Shown: one piece after another, positions 21,000-34,384 of the stretch
Position numbering within the stretch: position 1 is the first letter of the stretch
Layout: every line of letters begins with the position of its first letter
Assembly (NCBI GenBank): GCA_963457665.1
Contig: OY735201.1
Location: 25,155,387 to 25,219,386, forward strand
DNA length: 64,000 nt
DNA from: Thysanoteuthis rhombus
Taxonomy: Eukaryota; Mollusca; Cephalopoda; Oegopsida; Thysanoteuthidae
Reading direction: 5' to 3'
Made by a program: the position numbers and the translations under genes
Notes under the pieces: generated by a model
The model's database searches: none
Seen by the model: the letters and a program-made list of their open reading frames with translations, nothing else
Told to the model about the DNA's origin: nothing

Positions 21000-21322
21000 G
21001 CTACGACTACAGCATTGTCAAGGGAAGAACTTGTGTATGGACCTGCCCTAAAATTTAATCAATTCTTCAGTAGCGTATTGCCCACCCATCCACAAAACGT
21101 CAATTAGATTATTTGAAAACTCTTAGAGTTATCGCGTGGACCTTCAGTGATATTACGTGGAGTGGATATAAAGCTACGACTTAGGGCCCGGCTCTTTACC
21201 AGCTCTACCACAAAATTTCATTGATATCCATTCACTGGCTATCGTCTGGATAGACAGACGGAAAGACAGAAGGAAAGCACGACCCAATAAATATACCTTC
21301 CCAACTTTGTTAGAAGAGGTAA
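21000..21322 (+). repeat. Dispersed repeat family ending 'actttgtt...aggtaa' (copy 2)
   Basis: It ends 'aactttgttagaagaggtaa' at 21,303-21,322 after a GACAGA-rich stretch, as in 1670-1990. The inverted copy is at 48,395-48,620. Confidence 0.5.
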
Positions 21323-22434
21323 AATTGAGAGGAAAAATTAAAATATTTCAACCACTTGAGGCAGTTGACACAAATAACAGGACAGAACGACTAATGTAAA
21401 GTAGATAAATATATATATCAGTTAAAGGCAGTAATTGCTGGACTAATAGATCATTTCTTAGCCCCGACTTCAACAATGAAACATGCATAAAACACTGTAT
21501 TTGCAAGTGGACATTGAATATGTACTTGAAGTATGAAAAGATGGTGTAATAAAGGGTCAAATGTAAATGTCAATAAAGAAAGAAATGATTTTTAGATACA
21601 CTAGCAGCGATTATCATCACCGACTGACAAATCGAAATGTCAGTTACGCTCCTTGTTCAGTGCTGCTGATTTAGAAGTTTTTCATTTTCATCGCTACTTA
21701 GAAAATAAGTAACATTTTCATTCAATTTATATTAATGGAATAAATAATATGTTCGATAAATTAACTGACATTTCAATCTTATATAGATGATTTATTAATA
21801 AATAAGTAATTTTTCTATTTAACTTGAGTCGATACTGAAAACAACAAGACTGGCTTCTGCAAGGTTAAATTCTACTCCGATTTCTATTCCAAATGAAGTC
21901 GATTACTACTACTTTGTACAGTATATATCATTAATTAAAACAATATATAGAAAAAACTACATATATTTGTAAATAATAATTTTGTTTTAATAAATTCAAT
22001 AATATTTCAAAAGAAATGTTGATGATTAAAGTCACACTCAATTTTTAAGGATCATATTATATCATATAATTTTTTAAAATTTTACATATATATATCTGAA
22101 TGATCTTTACATTTCTAGGTGTTTTAAGATGTCTGACTCAATTGTTTGCTCCAAAGATTCTCTATATGCTCATATATAGACTGTCGGTGACTCTAATGTT
22201 TTATCATTATTATTAATGTTGATACTACTATAACACCGTTCAAAATGACGGTATTATTATGTATCGATGAATAATACAAACATGAATTTAGTGTTTGTAT
22301 TGAATTTTGAGAATGATTTTAAAACAACGAGGCAATATAACCAGATAATAAACGAATTTATTTCAAAATAATTTATGGACAATTTCGATTTCTTTTGAGT
22401 AGTTCAAGGGTTATTCAAGTTTCGTCAACACCAT
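21323..22434. other. No gene seen; very AT-rich
   Basis: The stretch at 21,700-22,130 is especially AT-rich. No repeats or frames of note. Confidence 0.35.
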
Positions 22435-22633
22435 CTCATTTTTGCCAGCAACAGTTTCACGTATGATCTCTTAGGAAATAGGACCCAACAAAAAGTAAGA
22501 CAGCATAATGAGCTAGTAACAGATTCAGGAAGTACTAGCTTTGCAACTCCTAAGATTGAGAGGTCTGGCGATTCTTGAGGAAGGTCTGTGTCCAAACGAC
22601 GGACGCGAAAAGGCTGCTGCTGCTGATGATTAA
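22435..22633 (+). mobile_element. RTE-like retrotransposon 3' end
   Basis: The order 'gaagtactagctttgcaact' (22,539), 'gcgattcttgaggaaggtct' and 'tgtccaaacgacggacg', then a short CTG/GAT tail, matches the C-terminal end of the RTE copies at 36.5 and 40.4 kb. Coding is broken. Confidence 0.55.
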
Positions 22634-23464
22634 TGTCGAAAAACCCTTGAATGGTTAATGTTTATTTCCTCTGCAACCTCCCGAGTTCTTTTGCAAAAGT
22701 CCTCCCCAATAATGGCCTGCAATTAGATGTTTTAAGTTACAGAAGGACATCAACATCTTGAAAGCTCTTGTCTCTGTTTCAAAATTTTTCAAACCAATAT
22801 TAAATCGTACGTTGGTTAGCAGACTCCTTGTCATATTCTTGGTTAATATTGCAAGAAGTTCTGGCTGTTTTACGTCCCATTTTGAATTCACGCAAAAAAA
22901 TGTCTTTTTTTCATCTCTGATTTGAAAGCCTTAAACGAACCAGAATAATTAACGGAAAAAAACGTCCAGCTTAAATGAATTGAGTGGATTTCCCACTTGA
23001 AAAGCACAAATCCACTTCTTGCGCATCATCCCATTTGGGCAATTTTGACAATATATAATTCAATAACAAACTGATTGATGAAATATTCAAAATTTATGTT
23101 TATTGTCTAATTCCAAAACTAGAGTTGATTTTATTTTTCGTCGAAATAAACAACAGAATAATCCTCACCAGAATTAAAATCCACATTCCCCTACTGTGAT
23201 TTGGACTCAAAACCGACTCATTTAGAGTCTGGGACAAGTTTAGAAAAAAAACGGAAATTCATCTTGCAGATACGCACAAATAAATACTTCTACACAAAAA
23301 CATACTTTTCCTATAAGTATGTATGCACTACAAAAGTTACTGTATTCATCTTTATTTGGACTAGTAGTTGGAGTGAAGTTTGACCATGAAGCAGCCAGTC
23401 TTGTGTTGAATTTCTGTTTATTTCGTTCAGTATAAACAGTTTTATAGGATATTCAAAAATAAAT
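22634..23464. other. No gene seen
   Basis: AT-rich stretch. A 78-codon minus frame (22,655-22,891) matches nothing I know. Confidence 0.35.
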
Positions 23465-24150
23465 TCTTCATATCTCTCCTTTTCTTAACTACAATCTTTT
23501 TCCTTCTATCTCCAAGCTTTTCTTTTTTCTCTTTTTCTCTTTCTTGTTTTTCCTCAGTCTTCATCCTTTCTCTTTCGATTTCCATTTCCTTTTCTTCAAT
23601 CCTTTTCCCTTTTCTTCTTATTTCCTTTATTTATCTCTCAATCTTTTCTCCTACCTTATTTTCTACTTCACTTCCTCCCACATACTCTCTTCTTTTTCTT
23701 CCTCTTTTTCTTTTCTTTTTCACTCTCCTCGTTCTTTTCTTTTTTTCTCTTCATCAGCCTCACTCTTTTCTCCTTCTTCTCTTTTTCTATTCTAACTTTT
23801 TTCTTTTTTCTTTTCCTCTTCCAACCATTCTTTCCTCCTTCCTCTTCTTTCCCTTATCTTTCTTTTGATATTCCTCCCGAACTCTTTTTCTCTTCCCTTC
23901 CCTCTGCTACTTTCTTTCTTACTCTTTTCCACTTCTTTCCCCCTTCAAAATCTTCTCTTTTCTTTTTCTTTTTCTCCTTTTCTCCTACTCTTTTTCTCCC
24001 CCTTTCCTCTCTCTACCCTCACTCTCTTGAGATATCTCTTTATCTTGCTTCATCCACCGCCTCTCTTTTTATCTTTCTTTTCCTTTTCTTCCCCTAGTCC
24101 TTTCCCCCTTTTCTTTTTCTCTTTCTTCTTCTCTCTCCTTCTCTTATCCC
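23465..24150 (+). repeat. ~690 bp polypyrimidine tract
   Basis: The plus strand is almost all T and C (irregular tttctttt, ctcctt, ttcctt units) with scattered single purines. The irregular pattern gives long artificial frames rich in S, F and L. It is most likely a decayed (TC/TTC)n-type repeat. Such asymmetric tracts can form triplex DNA. Confidence 0.85.
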
Positions 24151-24275
24151 TGCAATCATCATTCTATCTATTAGCCTCTTTCAAAAGCCTCCTTTTCCAA
24201 CACATTCAGCCACAAATCTCTCGGCGTCTTCACATTATTCGATTCTTGTGATACGAGACGACCAATAAACGAATT

Positions 24276-24742
24276 AGAATGCAGGTCTTGTTAGTTATTC
24301 CATAGAAACTGTCACAAGACCAAAGTATATTGGCAGCATACCATGTTAGGGGATCAAATGAAATTGTGAAAAGGAGAGATCGATGGAATGGATAAGTTGC
24401 TTCTCTCCTCTTTTGTTCGACGCTGATCATTAAAATGACCGAATTTGGTAAAAATTAAGAGGCCAATTTAGCATGAACTTACATTGCAAATTTAACCCCT
24501 CACTAAAAACCTTTTTGAGGGGGATTTGAAAAACAAAACAAAACATTTTGCAAGATATTGTAAGAAGCAAATGCTTAGAATGTCATCCCTGTAACTCCCT
24601 TGGTGCAGCCTTTATACGCAATACAAATGTAGATGTAGCCAGGCACTTAGCCAGCCAGACCCACAAAAAACTGAAATAACTATGTTGACGCTCACTAAGT
24701 TGATGTTGATGGTTTCTAATACCTGCCTCAAGTCACAAAATG
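24276..24742 (+). repeat. ~450 bp dispersed element, copy 2
   Basis: It has the full family order: 'gcaggtcttgttagttattc' at 24,280, 'atagaaactgtcac', 'ggcagcatacc', 'gctgatcattaaaatgac', 'tttagcatgaacttacattg' at 24,468, 'cactaaaaacc', 'ctcccttggtgcagcct' and the 3' 'gttgatggtttctaata' near 24,706-24,722. It is tail-to-tail with the next copy. Confidence 0.65.
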
Positions 24743-24954
24743 TCAAAATTATTTTCGCAGTCGGGATTCATTAGTTATGATTTTATATTCAATTGAATTA
24801 CCTTGTCGCTTTCCTCCCTGCATTTAAGTCAATTATGGATCGGGAGACGGAATTCAGAGGTCGGCTTTTGTGATCCGTAATCACTTGGAACCAAATTTTT
24901 AACTCGGTCATTCATTTATTAACGCATCGTTTCAAAGACTCTACGGAATGGTTA

Positions 24955-25395
24955 TTAGAAATCGTCAACCAAAACTGTCAGCATAGATCAACATTAGTTT
25001 CTTCAGTGTTCAAGGAATGTTCATGGCTTGCTCTCTATGCATATATGTATACATATGTCAGGTGTACTGGCTGCACCATAGGTAATAGATGGCTTCAAAT
25101 ATAAGCAATTACACCTTAGTATTTCTAAAAAAATAAAACGTTTTTACGGCCCCCCATCCAAGAAAAAGTTTCTTCTACAATGTCAGTTTATGTCAAGTTG
25201 GTGTCATAGTGTAGTCCACGCTTGTTTTTGAACATTCATGCTTTTTTTGAGATCCACGGAAAGGTGAGAGAAGGAATGTATTCATTGACCTCCTTTTTTT
25301 TCCAATATTTTTATCGGTAACCCCAACATGGCATGGTGCGAAAAGACAAAGGTCACATGACAGTTTCATAATAGGCTAACCAGACCTTTCTTAGT
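24955..25395 (-). repeat. ~450 bp dispersed element, copy 3 (inverted)
   Basis: On the plus strand the 3' end is 'tattagaaatcgtcaaccaa' (24,953-24,972). 'ggctgcaccata' follows near 25,069. The 5' end is 'ggctaaccagacct' (25,373-25,386). Together with copy 2 it forms an inverted pair about 210 bases apart. Confidence 0.6.
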
Positions 25396-25920
25396 TACAT
25401 GTTGCTTTTATTATTCCGTTTGATATTTCTGATTGCTTTTTTATTGCTGTAGCGACAAAATAATGCTAATTCAGCCAACAATTTTATTTAGCATTTTTGT
25501 TAGCGTGAAGATTAATTGTCCATATTTGCCTGCGATAAACCAAAAAAGGGACAACTGCACTTCTCTCCACTCTCGTGAACGCACTTTGCTTATTTTTGAG
25601 AAGAAACAGGGTTCCTATGGCTGGACACCCAGTAAGAATCAATGTCTTAAGCAATGGCGTGCAACGCACGTATGATTAAAAAAAGTTCAGGGAGATTGTT
25701 TCAATTGCTTCACTTACTGTGCTTATCATGGATATGTTTGTTTGAATGATCAAAATTATATCAATCGACATTACCAACAATAAACAGTTGAAAAAAATGT
25801 TGGAAAGGAATACATACTTTAAAGAAGGTATGAAGTCACTAAACTGAAACTAATCCGATATATTAGCTTAGTTCAAAACGTGTTTTGAGAATATAAGGAA
25901 ATAAAGGATTCAGATTATAA

Positions 25921-25929
25921 GCACACACA

Positions 25930-25975
<46 letters not shown>

Positions 25976-26035
25976 GAGAGAGAGAGAGAGAAAGAAAGAC
26001 AGAGACAGAGGGAGAGACAGAGACAGAGGGAATGA
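25921..26035. repeat. Compound (AC)n(AT)n(GA)n microsatellite
   Basis: (CA)n at 25,921-25,963, a short (TA)n, then (GA)n and imperfect GAGACA units to about 26,035. Confidence 0.95.
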
Positions 26036-26287
26036 GAGATGAACAGAGATAAATATATGTGTAAATATGAACATAATGAGGTAGATAGAGAGATGGATAT
26101 ACATCAGAATGAGTGGGGTAGATGGATTGATATTAACAAATGGAAACATAAACATTAACGTAGAGAAATAGGTGAATAGATAGATAAAGGTAAGAACTGG
26201 GACTTAAATGATGTACGAATTTTAGAACATTTTCTGACATCCGAGTGAAAGAATGAATGAGATTTTATACGTACACAACCCATCCCC

Positions 26288-26288
<1 letters not shown>

Positions 26289-26365
<77 letters not shown>
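26289..26365. repeat. (TA)n microsatellite
   Basis: About 38 TA units. Confidence 0.98.
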
Positions 26366-26367
<2 letters not shown>

Positions 26368-26408
26368 TTGATTAGAACATCGATACATGATAACACAGAT
26401 AGATAGAT

Positions 26409-26640
26409 ATGAACAGATTGAATAGATCAAGAAGAGGGAGGCGAATACGGAGACAGCAGCTAAAGTTAATTTCCGCCTGCGACACAACGCTCGCCCGTAT
26501 ACAATATATTTCACAGTCATCAGATGTAGCCAGAGGCAAGGATGGCCGAAGACAAACGGATCATTATGGCGACGGAGGCGACAACGACGACGAACGATCG
26601 TTAAGTCCCTATCCCTGGAGCTAAAGACGTTGATACAATC
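26409..26640 (+). other. CpG-rich patch with a 71-codon open frame
   Basis: This stretch stands out from its AT-rich surroundings. It has many CpG dinucleotides (for example 'ggcgacggaggcgacaacga' at 26,569) and an arginine/aspartate-rich frame at 26,409-26,624 (MNRLNRSRRGRRIRRQQLK and onward). No domain is recognised. It could be an exon piece, a regulatory patch or chance. I see no splice evidence that I could verify. Confidence 0.25.
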
Positions 26641-27964
26641 GAAGCATAGTGTCCCCGTTTAGTACATCAGGAATTAAGAGACTGTTTATTCCGCTTTATT
26701 AATATTTCTTCTAATTAATGTTTCCTTCCTTTCTTGACTCTTGAGACTTACGTCTGATTCCTTCCCTCCTGCCATCTTGGTGTGCTTTTATAATTTCCCC
26801 GCGTCTTTTCCTGTATCTAGAAAAAATGGCTTCTTAATGTGAATGGAGAGTAGCATGTGTTGAAAAATGAGCTGTAAATAACACAGAACAACCCTGTATT
26901 ATTTTTTTTTTGTTCCTGGGTAATGAGTGTTCTTTTTTTATTGATGGTGTCGAACAGTGTTGAAAATGTTAATCTTTCACCTTTGTAAGCACGACAATAA
27001 TAATTTGTAATTTACTTATTTTCTCTTTGACGTCAGGCAAATCTGCATGGGTTAAACTATATAAAATAAATAAATCGACCATAAATGATTATCACAATCA
27101 TGGCAGTAACAAAGTGGCTCACTGGATTTATATCAGAAAAATGTGCAAAAGAGCTCACCTAATCCGAAATTTTAGCAATCGAATGAAAACATCTGTTCCA
27201 AGTGGGTAAAAAATGATAAAATTTTTCGATATTTTATTTATTAATCGAGACTGATATAGATACTATATAAATCAACATCTTAATCATGAAACAAACAACC
27301 TGAGTATTTCATGAAGCACAAATCATATCGAACAGTTTTGCAAAAATTACCAATTAGAAAAAAAAACAAGATTGAAGATGATAAAACACACCTGATAATT
27401 CAAAAAGAATTGTGAAATAAATCTGTTTCCATGCAAACATATCTACCAATAAATATTCTACCATCAAAGAAGGGTACAACTCAAGAGGTAATCTTGGGAG
27501 ATTTCCTGGTATCCCAAACTGATGGAATGTGTGTCTGCAGGGAGGGGGGCATTCCATTTACGATATAAGTTCATGCTACATTGTTTCCTTTGTGTCCAGC
27601 GGTGTTTATGCTTGTCTTTTCTCATCCAACCTTGGTATTAAAAGACAGACAGACAAACCAATAGAGGAGTGGAGAAAGGGTAGAGTAGAGAAGAAGAAGA
27701 AGACGGAAAGAAATAATTAATATTGATTATATCGTGAATGGTGCAGGGGAGGGATTGGCGGGCAAAGAAAAACAATACGAAAAACCACAAAGAATTAGAT
27801 TCGTTACCCCCCTCCTCCGTGGAATCCAACTTCAAAAGGAATTGTCGGCGTACGGCACAGTTAGAATTCGATTGATTTTTCGCAAAGAACACATCTTGTT
27901 TTTAATAATGCTATTCGTTTAGTGTTTGATAATAATTCAGATATTGTTTTCTATCTTTGTTGTA
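26641..27964. other. No gene seen
   Basis: A 1.3 kb AT-rich stretch. Short frames at 27,027-27,209, 27,529-27,720 and 27,734-27,922 have no recognised domain. Confidence 0.35.
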
Positions 27965-28261
27965 GTTATTATCATTATTATCATTATTATTATTATTATC
28001 ATTAGTATTAGTATTATCATTATTCCTTGTTCTCAAGATTATAAACATTGTTTTTTGCTTTATTGATTACAATTCTTACCCCCTTTTCTACTTCTTTTCG
28101 TCTTATTACGTCTAACGGTTCTTAATTTCTAAATTTCTAATAATTGTGATAGTGATAACAGTACTACTACTACTACTCCTGCTGCTGCTGCTGTTGCTGC
28201 TGGTGATGATGATGAAAATAATCATGATACTAGTAATAATATCAATAGCAGTAGCAGCAGT
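27965..28261. repeat. Imperfect ATT/ATC and TAC/TGC/GAT trinucleotide region
   Basis: ATT/ATC units at 27,965-28,022. After a gap there is a TAC-TGC-GAT mixture at 28,160-28,220 and AGC units to 28,261. It forms the 5' flank of the next RLE copy. Confidence 0.6.
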
Positions 28262-29493
<1,232 letters not shown>

Positions 29494-29799
29494 CGGGTGG
29501 TGGCGGTATTAATGATGTAATAGTGGCAGTGTCGTTGAGGATGAAAATGATGATGATGATGATGATGATGAAATAGAAGAAAAAGTATACTAATGGCAAG
29601 AAAGGCAAGAAGAATTAATGACGTCTTTGCTATCCCCGCAATTGTCAATATATTGGCCATCGTAAGCTTTATTATGTTCCTTGTTGCTTGTAGTAGTAAT
29701 GGAAATTGGTTTGTTTGTTTTTTAATCATTGATATTGGTGTTTAAGAGATGTAATTGTTCGAGGGGATTGTTATCATTATCATTTCATGAACTTGCATA

Positions 29800-31010
29800 T
29801 TCATACCAGAATGTAATGGTTGTCAGTGGAGATTAAGCGACAGTAAGCCCCCTCAATTCACCAGCACCTACTTCGCAGACCCTAGCAGCGCTGAGGTCTT
29901 GTCAGTTCTACACCTCTCTCAAATTCCTAGATTCCAGCGCTTTAGGTTTGATTCCAAGTGCATCAGTTATTACGGACACAACTCCATCCTTTCAGAGCTT
30001 ATAGTTTTCACTGTTGCCGAGTCGCGTCGTGGTATTTCTTTCCCTAATTTTTCCTTTTCCCCCCGTTTCCAACATGTGGTCCGCCGGCACAGGCACGAAT
30101 ATGATCTTGTAGTTCCCCTTACCGTATTCTCAGTTATCAGAACTTTTTTTTCTGTTTGGATGGGGTAATCGACCTAGATCTCCAAGTCTTTTTTTCTTCT
30201 AGAACCGTCACAGCTTATGTTTTTGTTATTGAATTCAAGTCATTTGCACAATTTCCAGTGTATCATTGTTCCTGACTTATCATGTCTGTTTTATATTTCT
30301 TCTGACAAATTGTCGCATTCCCTTATTTTGTTGTGAACGGTAGCATTTCTTTCTCCTCAATGTAGACATTTGATGTTTTGCCTTGCAAGTGTCCTCTCAG
30401 TAACCTTGTGTGTGACTATCCGTCTACGATACATTATACCAGAAATTTCCTTTTGAGTATTACACGGTTCAACGCATTTTTTTGTCCCTCGGTAGTGAGT
30501 GCTATTTTTTGGTTGTTTCTCTGTGAAAAGTATATAAATGGCATTTATTCCCTTAAAACTTTGCCTTTTGTGGCCAGGACAGTGATATTCATTTGTTATT
30601 ATTGTTTCTTACTTAATGTCATTGAAATTTGCAAATTTCTCAGATGTCCAATCGAAAATGAGTAGATTTTGAATAATCACTGTCCTGACCACAAAAGTAA
30701 AATGTTGAAGGAAAAATTGACATTTTCTGTGTTTTTAGATATGATAAACTAGTAAACACTTATTACATAGGAACAAAACTTATTACGCAGGAGCAATTCA
30801 GATGAATATAGTCTTTGATCCCCATGAGTCCTTTTTCCTCTTCCTTTCCTTTTACATATAGTCCACTAATGCCACTACTAGGATGTACAATGGTACCCAT
30901 AGTCATTTACATCTTGGTTCATCGTGCCGTCTCTCATCGAACCATTAAGTGTGCAGTGTACCTCACTGTTGATACTGCCTACTGCTCATCAATTTCATCA
31001 AATTCCAGCT
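29800..31010 (-). mobile_element. RLE-type non-LTR retrotransposon, decayed copy J, with an insertion
   Basis: On the minus strand, degraded UTR units lie at 29,800-29,870 and the nuclease tail at about 29,940-30,080. The zinc-knuckle neighbourhood is at about 30,230-30,300. The SWTWLRK-region match ends near 30,538. It resumes at about 30,815 with the LYV.RKEGG.GF region and ends near 31,010 at an (ATC)n run. The 30,539-30,800 segment does not belong to the element and carries an inverted repeat. No frame is intact. Confidence 0.55.
30539..30722. repeat. Inverted repeat (foldback) inserted in copy J
   Basis: The core arms 30,565-30,586 (cttttgtggccaggacagtg + at) and 30,676-30,697 pair over 22 positions with one mismatch. 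Pairing extends outward, imperfectly, to about 30,539 and 30,722. The spacer is 89 bases. It looks like a small MITE or foldback insertion. A short tandem 'aaacttattac' pair lies just after it (30,757-30,795). Confidence 0.6.

Positions 31011-31012
<2 letters not shown>

Positions 31013-31051
<39 letters not shown>
31013..31051. repeat. (ATC)n microsatellite
   Basis: About 13 ATC units at the 5' edge of copy J. Confidence 0.95.
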
Positions 31052-31052
<1 letters not shown>

Positions 31053-31805
31053 GGTACCATCACCAGTATCATTATAATTAGTACCATTTGGGACATTCAA
31101 GTACGTCTATGTTTTTGCTTAGAATCAAGTAGCAGCAAGTAATCTGCACCTTCACCTCCTCTATCAACATTGTTGATTTCAATAATTTAATATGTTTTAA
31201 TATATTTTAATATATCTAATCTTCACCCGAATATCAACGTCCTCCTGTGTTCGAACGGCTTGTAAAATCCACACTCTTTACATTCTACTACTAGCATTTG
31301 CCCGTAGCTTGCACGTCATCACATTATCTTTTTGTAGGCATCTATACTTGTGTACATTGAAGGTCATTATTTTGACGAATCTGTGTGATTGTACCTAAGG
31401 GTCTACTTGCTTTGATGTGCTTTTCACCGCTTTCCCGCTGACGCACGGATATTAATTAATCCCTAGTTGCATTAGAAACAGAGATTCATTTAATGAAGTT
31501 AATCTAATTACCGAATAATTAAATATTTGGTTTAAGCCCTGAGTAGAATGATGAAATAACAACGATAAACCATTAATTGCATCATATCAATAATAGAAAA
31601 ATGATCTTTTATCCGCAAAATACACTTACGATTGAAATGATTTTGGTACAACTGCTCGCCAAACATATATCACTATGATACTCTCAAAATGTTGATATAC
31701 AAACATAGATATATAGATGGAATCATAGTTATCTACTTAACGTAACTTAGTTTAAGCATAAGACAAAAAGAATGGATTGCTGGGTGATGATCGAAGTCAC
31801 TGCAA

Positions 31806-31838
<33 letters not shown>

Positions 31839-31929
31839 TATCCACTGTAAGCTTATGCGTATGAGTGGAGCACTCTGGTGGATGAGGGATTTCTGTGTAA
31901 ATAAATATATCGCTTAAATTCAGTCTTGC
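31052..31929. other. No gene seen; short (TA)n at 31,806-31,830
   Basis: AT-rich sequence with no recognised element apart from the short TA run. Confidence 0.4.
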
Positions 31930-32090
31930 TGACTGTCCAGTTCCGTAGTCCAGAGGTAGGATATTAGCCTGTGAAGATTTCAGTTCTGCTTCGCGGTACT
32001 GGATGGGTTAACGGAAGGTCTATAGCCACACTGAAGAGATGTAATACATCGAAACAGGTGTCTGTGGATGTCACAATAATAACAATAAAA
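31930..32090 (+). repeat. SINE-like repeat with tRNA-like head, copy 1
   Basis: 'tagtccagaggtagg' (31,948-31,962) resembles a pol III A box and 'agatttcagttctgct' (31,975-31,990) a weak B box. The body 'agccacactgaagagatgta' (32,024-32,043) and 'tgtctgtggatgtcac' are shared with 48,915-49,050. An AAT/AT-rich tail follows. The tRNA origin is an inference from box-like motifs. Confidence 0.45.
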
Positions 32091-32573
32091 TATATGTGTA
32101 TATATATATAGAGAGAGAGGGAGAAATACATAGATATTTTGGCAATTGGTTGATTGATGGATAGATAGATAGATAGATAGATAAGATACTGAAATAGATT
32201 CATGACAAGTCATATGCTGGAACCTACAATGATAGATTAACATGTACATAGTTAGGGTTAGTTAAGTCAGTTGATTTATAAATCAGACAATGATAGATAC
32301 GAACAGAAATAGCTTGAGCGATATATTGATAGTTTTCAACTCAATGACATAGATGGATTGATACGTTGGTTGGTAAATATCCGAACGGGACACAGATGGA
32401 TAAATTGATTGTCCAGCATCAGGTGGCTTCCTTGTATAATAATGACTTTTTCCTGAGGAAAGGTTCTGGCTACTGACATTAGCCAGCGGGATCCACTTCA
32501 TCGGAAACTGTAATATGATGTGTATGGAGACAAAAGACTAGAGAGGGAAAATCGGAAACGAAAGGAAATAAGG
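32091..32573. other. No gene seen; short (TA)n and (GATA)n runs
   Basis: A short (TA)n/(GA)n run at 32,095-32,120 and (GATA)n at 32,160-32,185. The rest is AT-rich and unassigned. Confidence 0.45.
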
Positions 32574-33020
32574 CAGGTCTGGTTAATCACGGAATAGAAA
32601 CCATTATATGACTGACGTCTTTTTGCAGTGTGCCACGTTGGGGGCAATCAATTGAAAACATGAAAAACAGGTGATCAATGAATGAGTTACATCTCTTGCT
32701 TCTTGAAAGATCATTAAAAAGTCTAAATTGAAAAGAAGAAAAAAGAATCAATCCTGAATACAACCGGGCCAAAAGTAGGGATCAATTTAGCATATACTAA
32801 CATTGTAAAATCCAAAAACCTATTGGGATGGGAGTTTTCTTAGAAAAAAAACTGAAGTTGTCGTAGACATAATAAGGATTAAATGTTTAACTTTTTAACG
32901 CTCAAGCTCCATTGGTGTCGCCTGGATGCGTTATAAATACAAACATACATTGCCAGCTAGCAGAGCCCATTTGAAAACTGGAGAAACTTACACTGACAGT
33001 TAATATCTTATCAATGCCTC
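32574..33020 (+). repeat. ~450 bp dispersed element, copy 4
   Basis: It starts 'gcaggtctggttaatcac' (32,573-32,590) and 'aatagaaacc'. It continues through 'tttagcatatactaacattg' (32,790) and 'gctccattggtgtcgcctgg' (32,907). It ends 'tgacagttaatatcttat' near 33,000. Confidence 0.6.
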
Positions 33021-33521
33021 CTGAAGTTATAATTTTGAGCGTTTTTATGATTTTTTTTGAGACTTGACAGACACATTTACGTTTGTAAAATCAAGGTTAC
33101 AATTACCTCTAATTTACGACGCTTACAATAGTATTTTTGCCCTAGGTGTCGATGGCTCGTTCCTCAAAACTATGTACGAGGTAAGAATTCTAACGCTAAT
33201 TTTTTTGAATCAAGCTGTTCTCACCTAAAGCAAAATATTTGCACAACACATCCTTCCTATCCCCTGAACCATCTGCACGTTCTTCTAATTGTAGTATATT
33301 GTAATCAACTTTTAAAATCCGTCATGATGTGTTGGATGGCCTGGGTGACCTTTGGAAGGTATGTTGTTCACAGACCCAGATTTCTCTACTGCATACAAGC
33401 TTTTTGATTATATCTGTTAAAAAATTGTTGGTTTTTAGAACTTCGAAAAAGATGTCAATTTCCTTTGATTGACAGATGCTACTATCTACTAATGAATCAT
33501 TGTAGATAATAGAAGAGAAAC
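33021..33521. other. No gene seen
   Basis: AT-rich spacer between two direct copies of the same element. Confidence 0.35.
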
Positions 33522-33965
33522 AGGTCTGGTTAGCCACTCAATAGAAACCATCACATGACCAACATCTTTTGACAGCATGCCTCATTGAGGGTGATCAACT
33601 GAAAAAATTGAAACATTGGCGATGAATGAATAAGTTTGTGCATTGCCCACTTTTGGGCAGTGATTTCTACAAAAGAGTCAATCCACCCAAAAGAAGAGCT
33701 TGAAATGCCGGACACAAAGTCGGGGATCAGTTCAGCATGAACTTATATTTCGAATTGAACCTGCAGCTAAAATCCAATTTAGCAACGGTGGTGGGTAACA
33801 AAACAAAGAAACCATTCCCTGTCTTGTTCCATTGGTGCCGCTTGTTTGCATGATACATACATAGCTAGCCAGCCACACCAACTTAAAAACTGAAAAAAAT
33901 ATGTATACGGTTTGGTTGACAGTTTTGGTTGATAGTTTCTCATAACATCATTTGTAGAATTACTG
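33522..33965 (+). repeat. ~450 bp dispersed element, copy 5 (well preserved)
   Basis: It has the clearest 5' end: 'caggtctggttagccactca' at 33,522, then 'atagaaaccatcacatgacc' and 'gacagcatgcctcattgagg'. It ends with 'ttgacagttttggttgatag' then 'tttctcataa' (about 33,918-33,956). Confidence 0.65.
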
Positions 33966-34384
33966 TAAATCACCAGAAAAATATTCAACTCTCTATCGGA
34001 AAATGTATGTAAAAATAAACTAAGATTCTGGGGTACGTGCACATAGTTTTGAGACATAGATTCCCGAGACAGAGATGTTATAACCGAGAAATAAAGAAAG
34101 CCTACATAAATTAAAACGTGCTCTACTCATCTTCCTTAAGCTTTATTCCATGCAAGATTACGGAAGAGACTAGGTTGAAAAATTTCGTCTGATTTTTTTA
34201 ACGAAAAGATTACGAAAATAGAAAGTAACGAGCTAAGTTAGAAACCTAATCTACGTGAAAGATTTAAGAAAAAATAGATTTTGCTTTTTTTTTCCCCAAA
34301 ATAATTAAAATTGAAAGATGTCTTTTTAACTGAGGAAGATTTTTTCAGAATTGCAGGAAGCGGGTATACACGAAATGATGAAGA
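33966..34384. other. No gene seen
   Basis: AT-rich spacer; nothing recognised. Confidence 0.35.
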
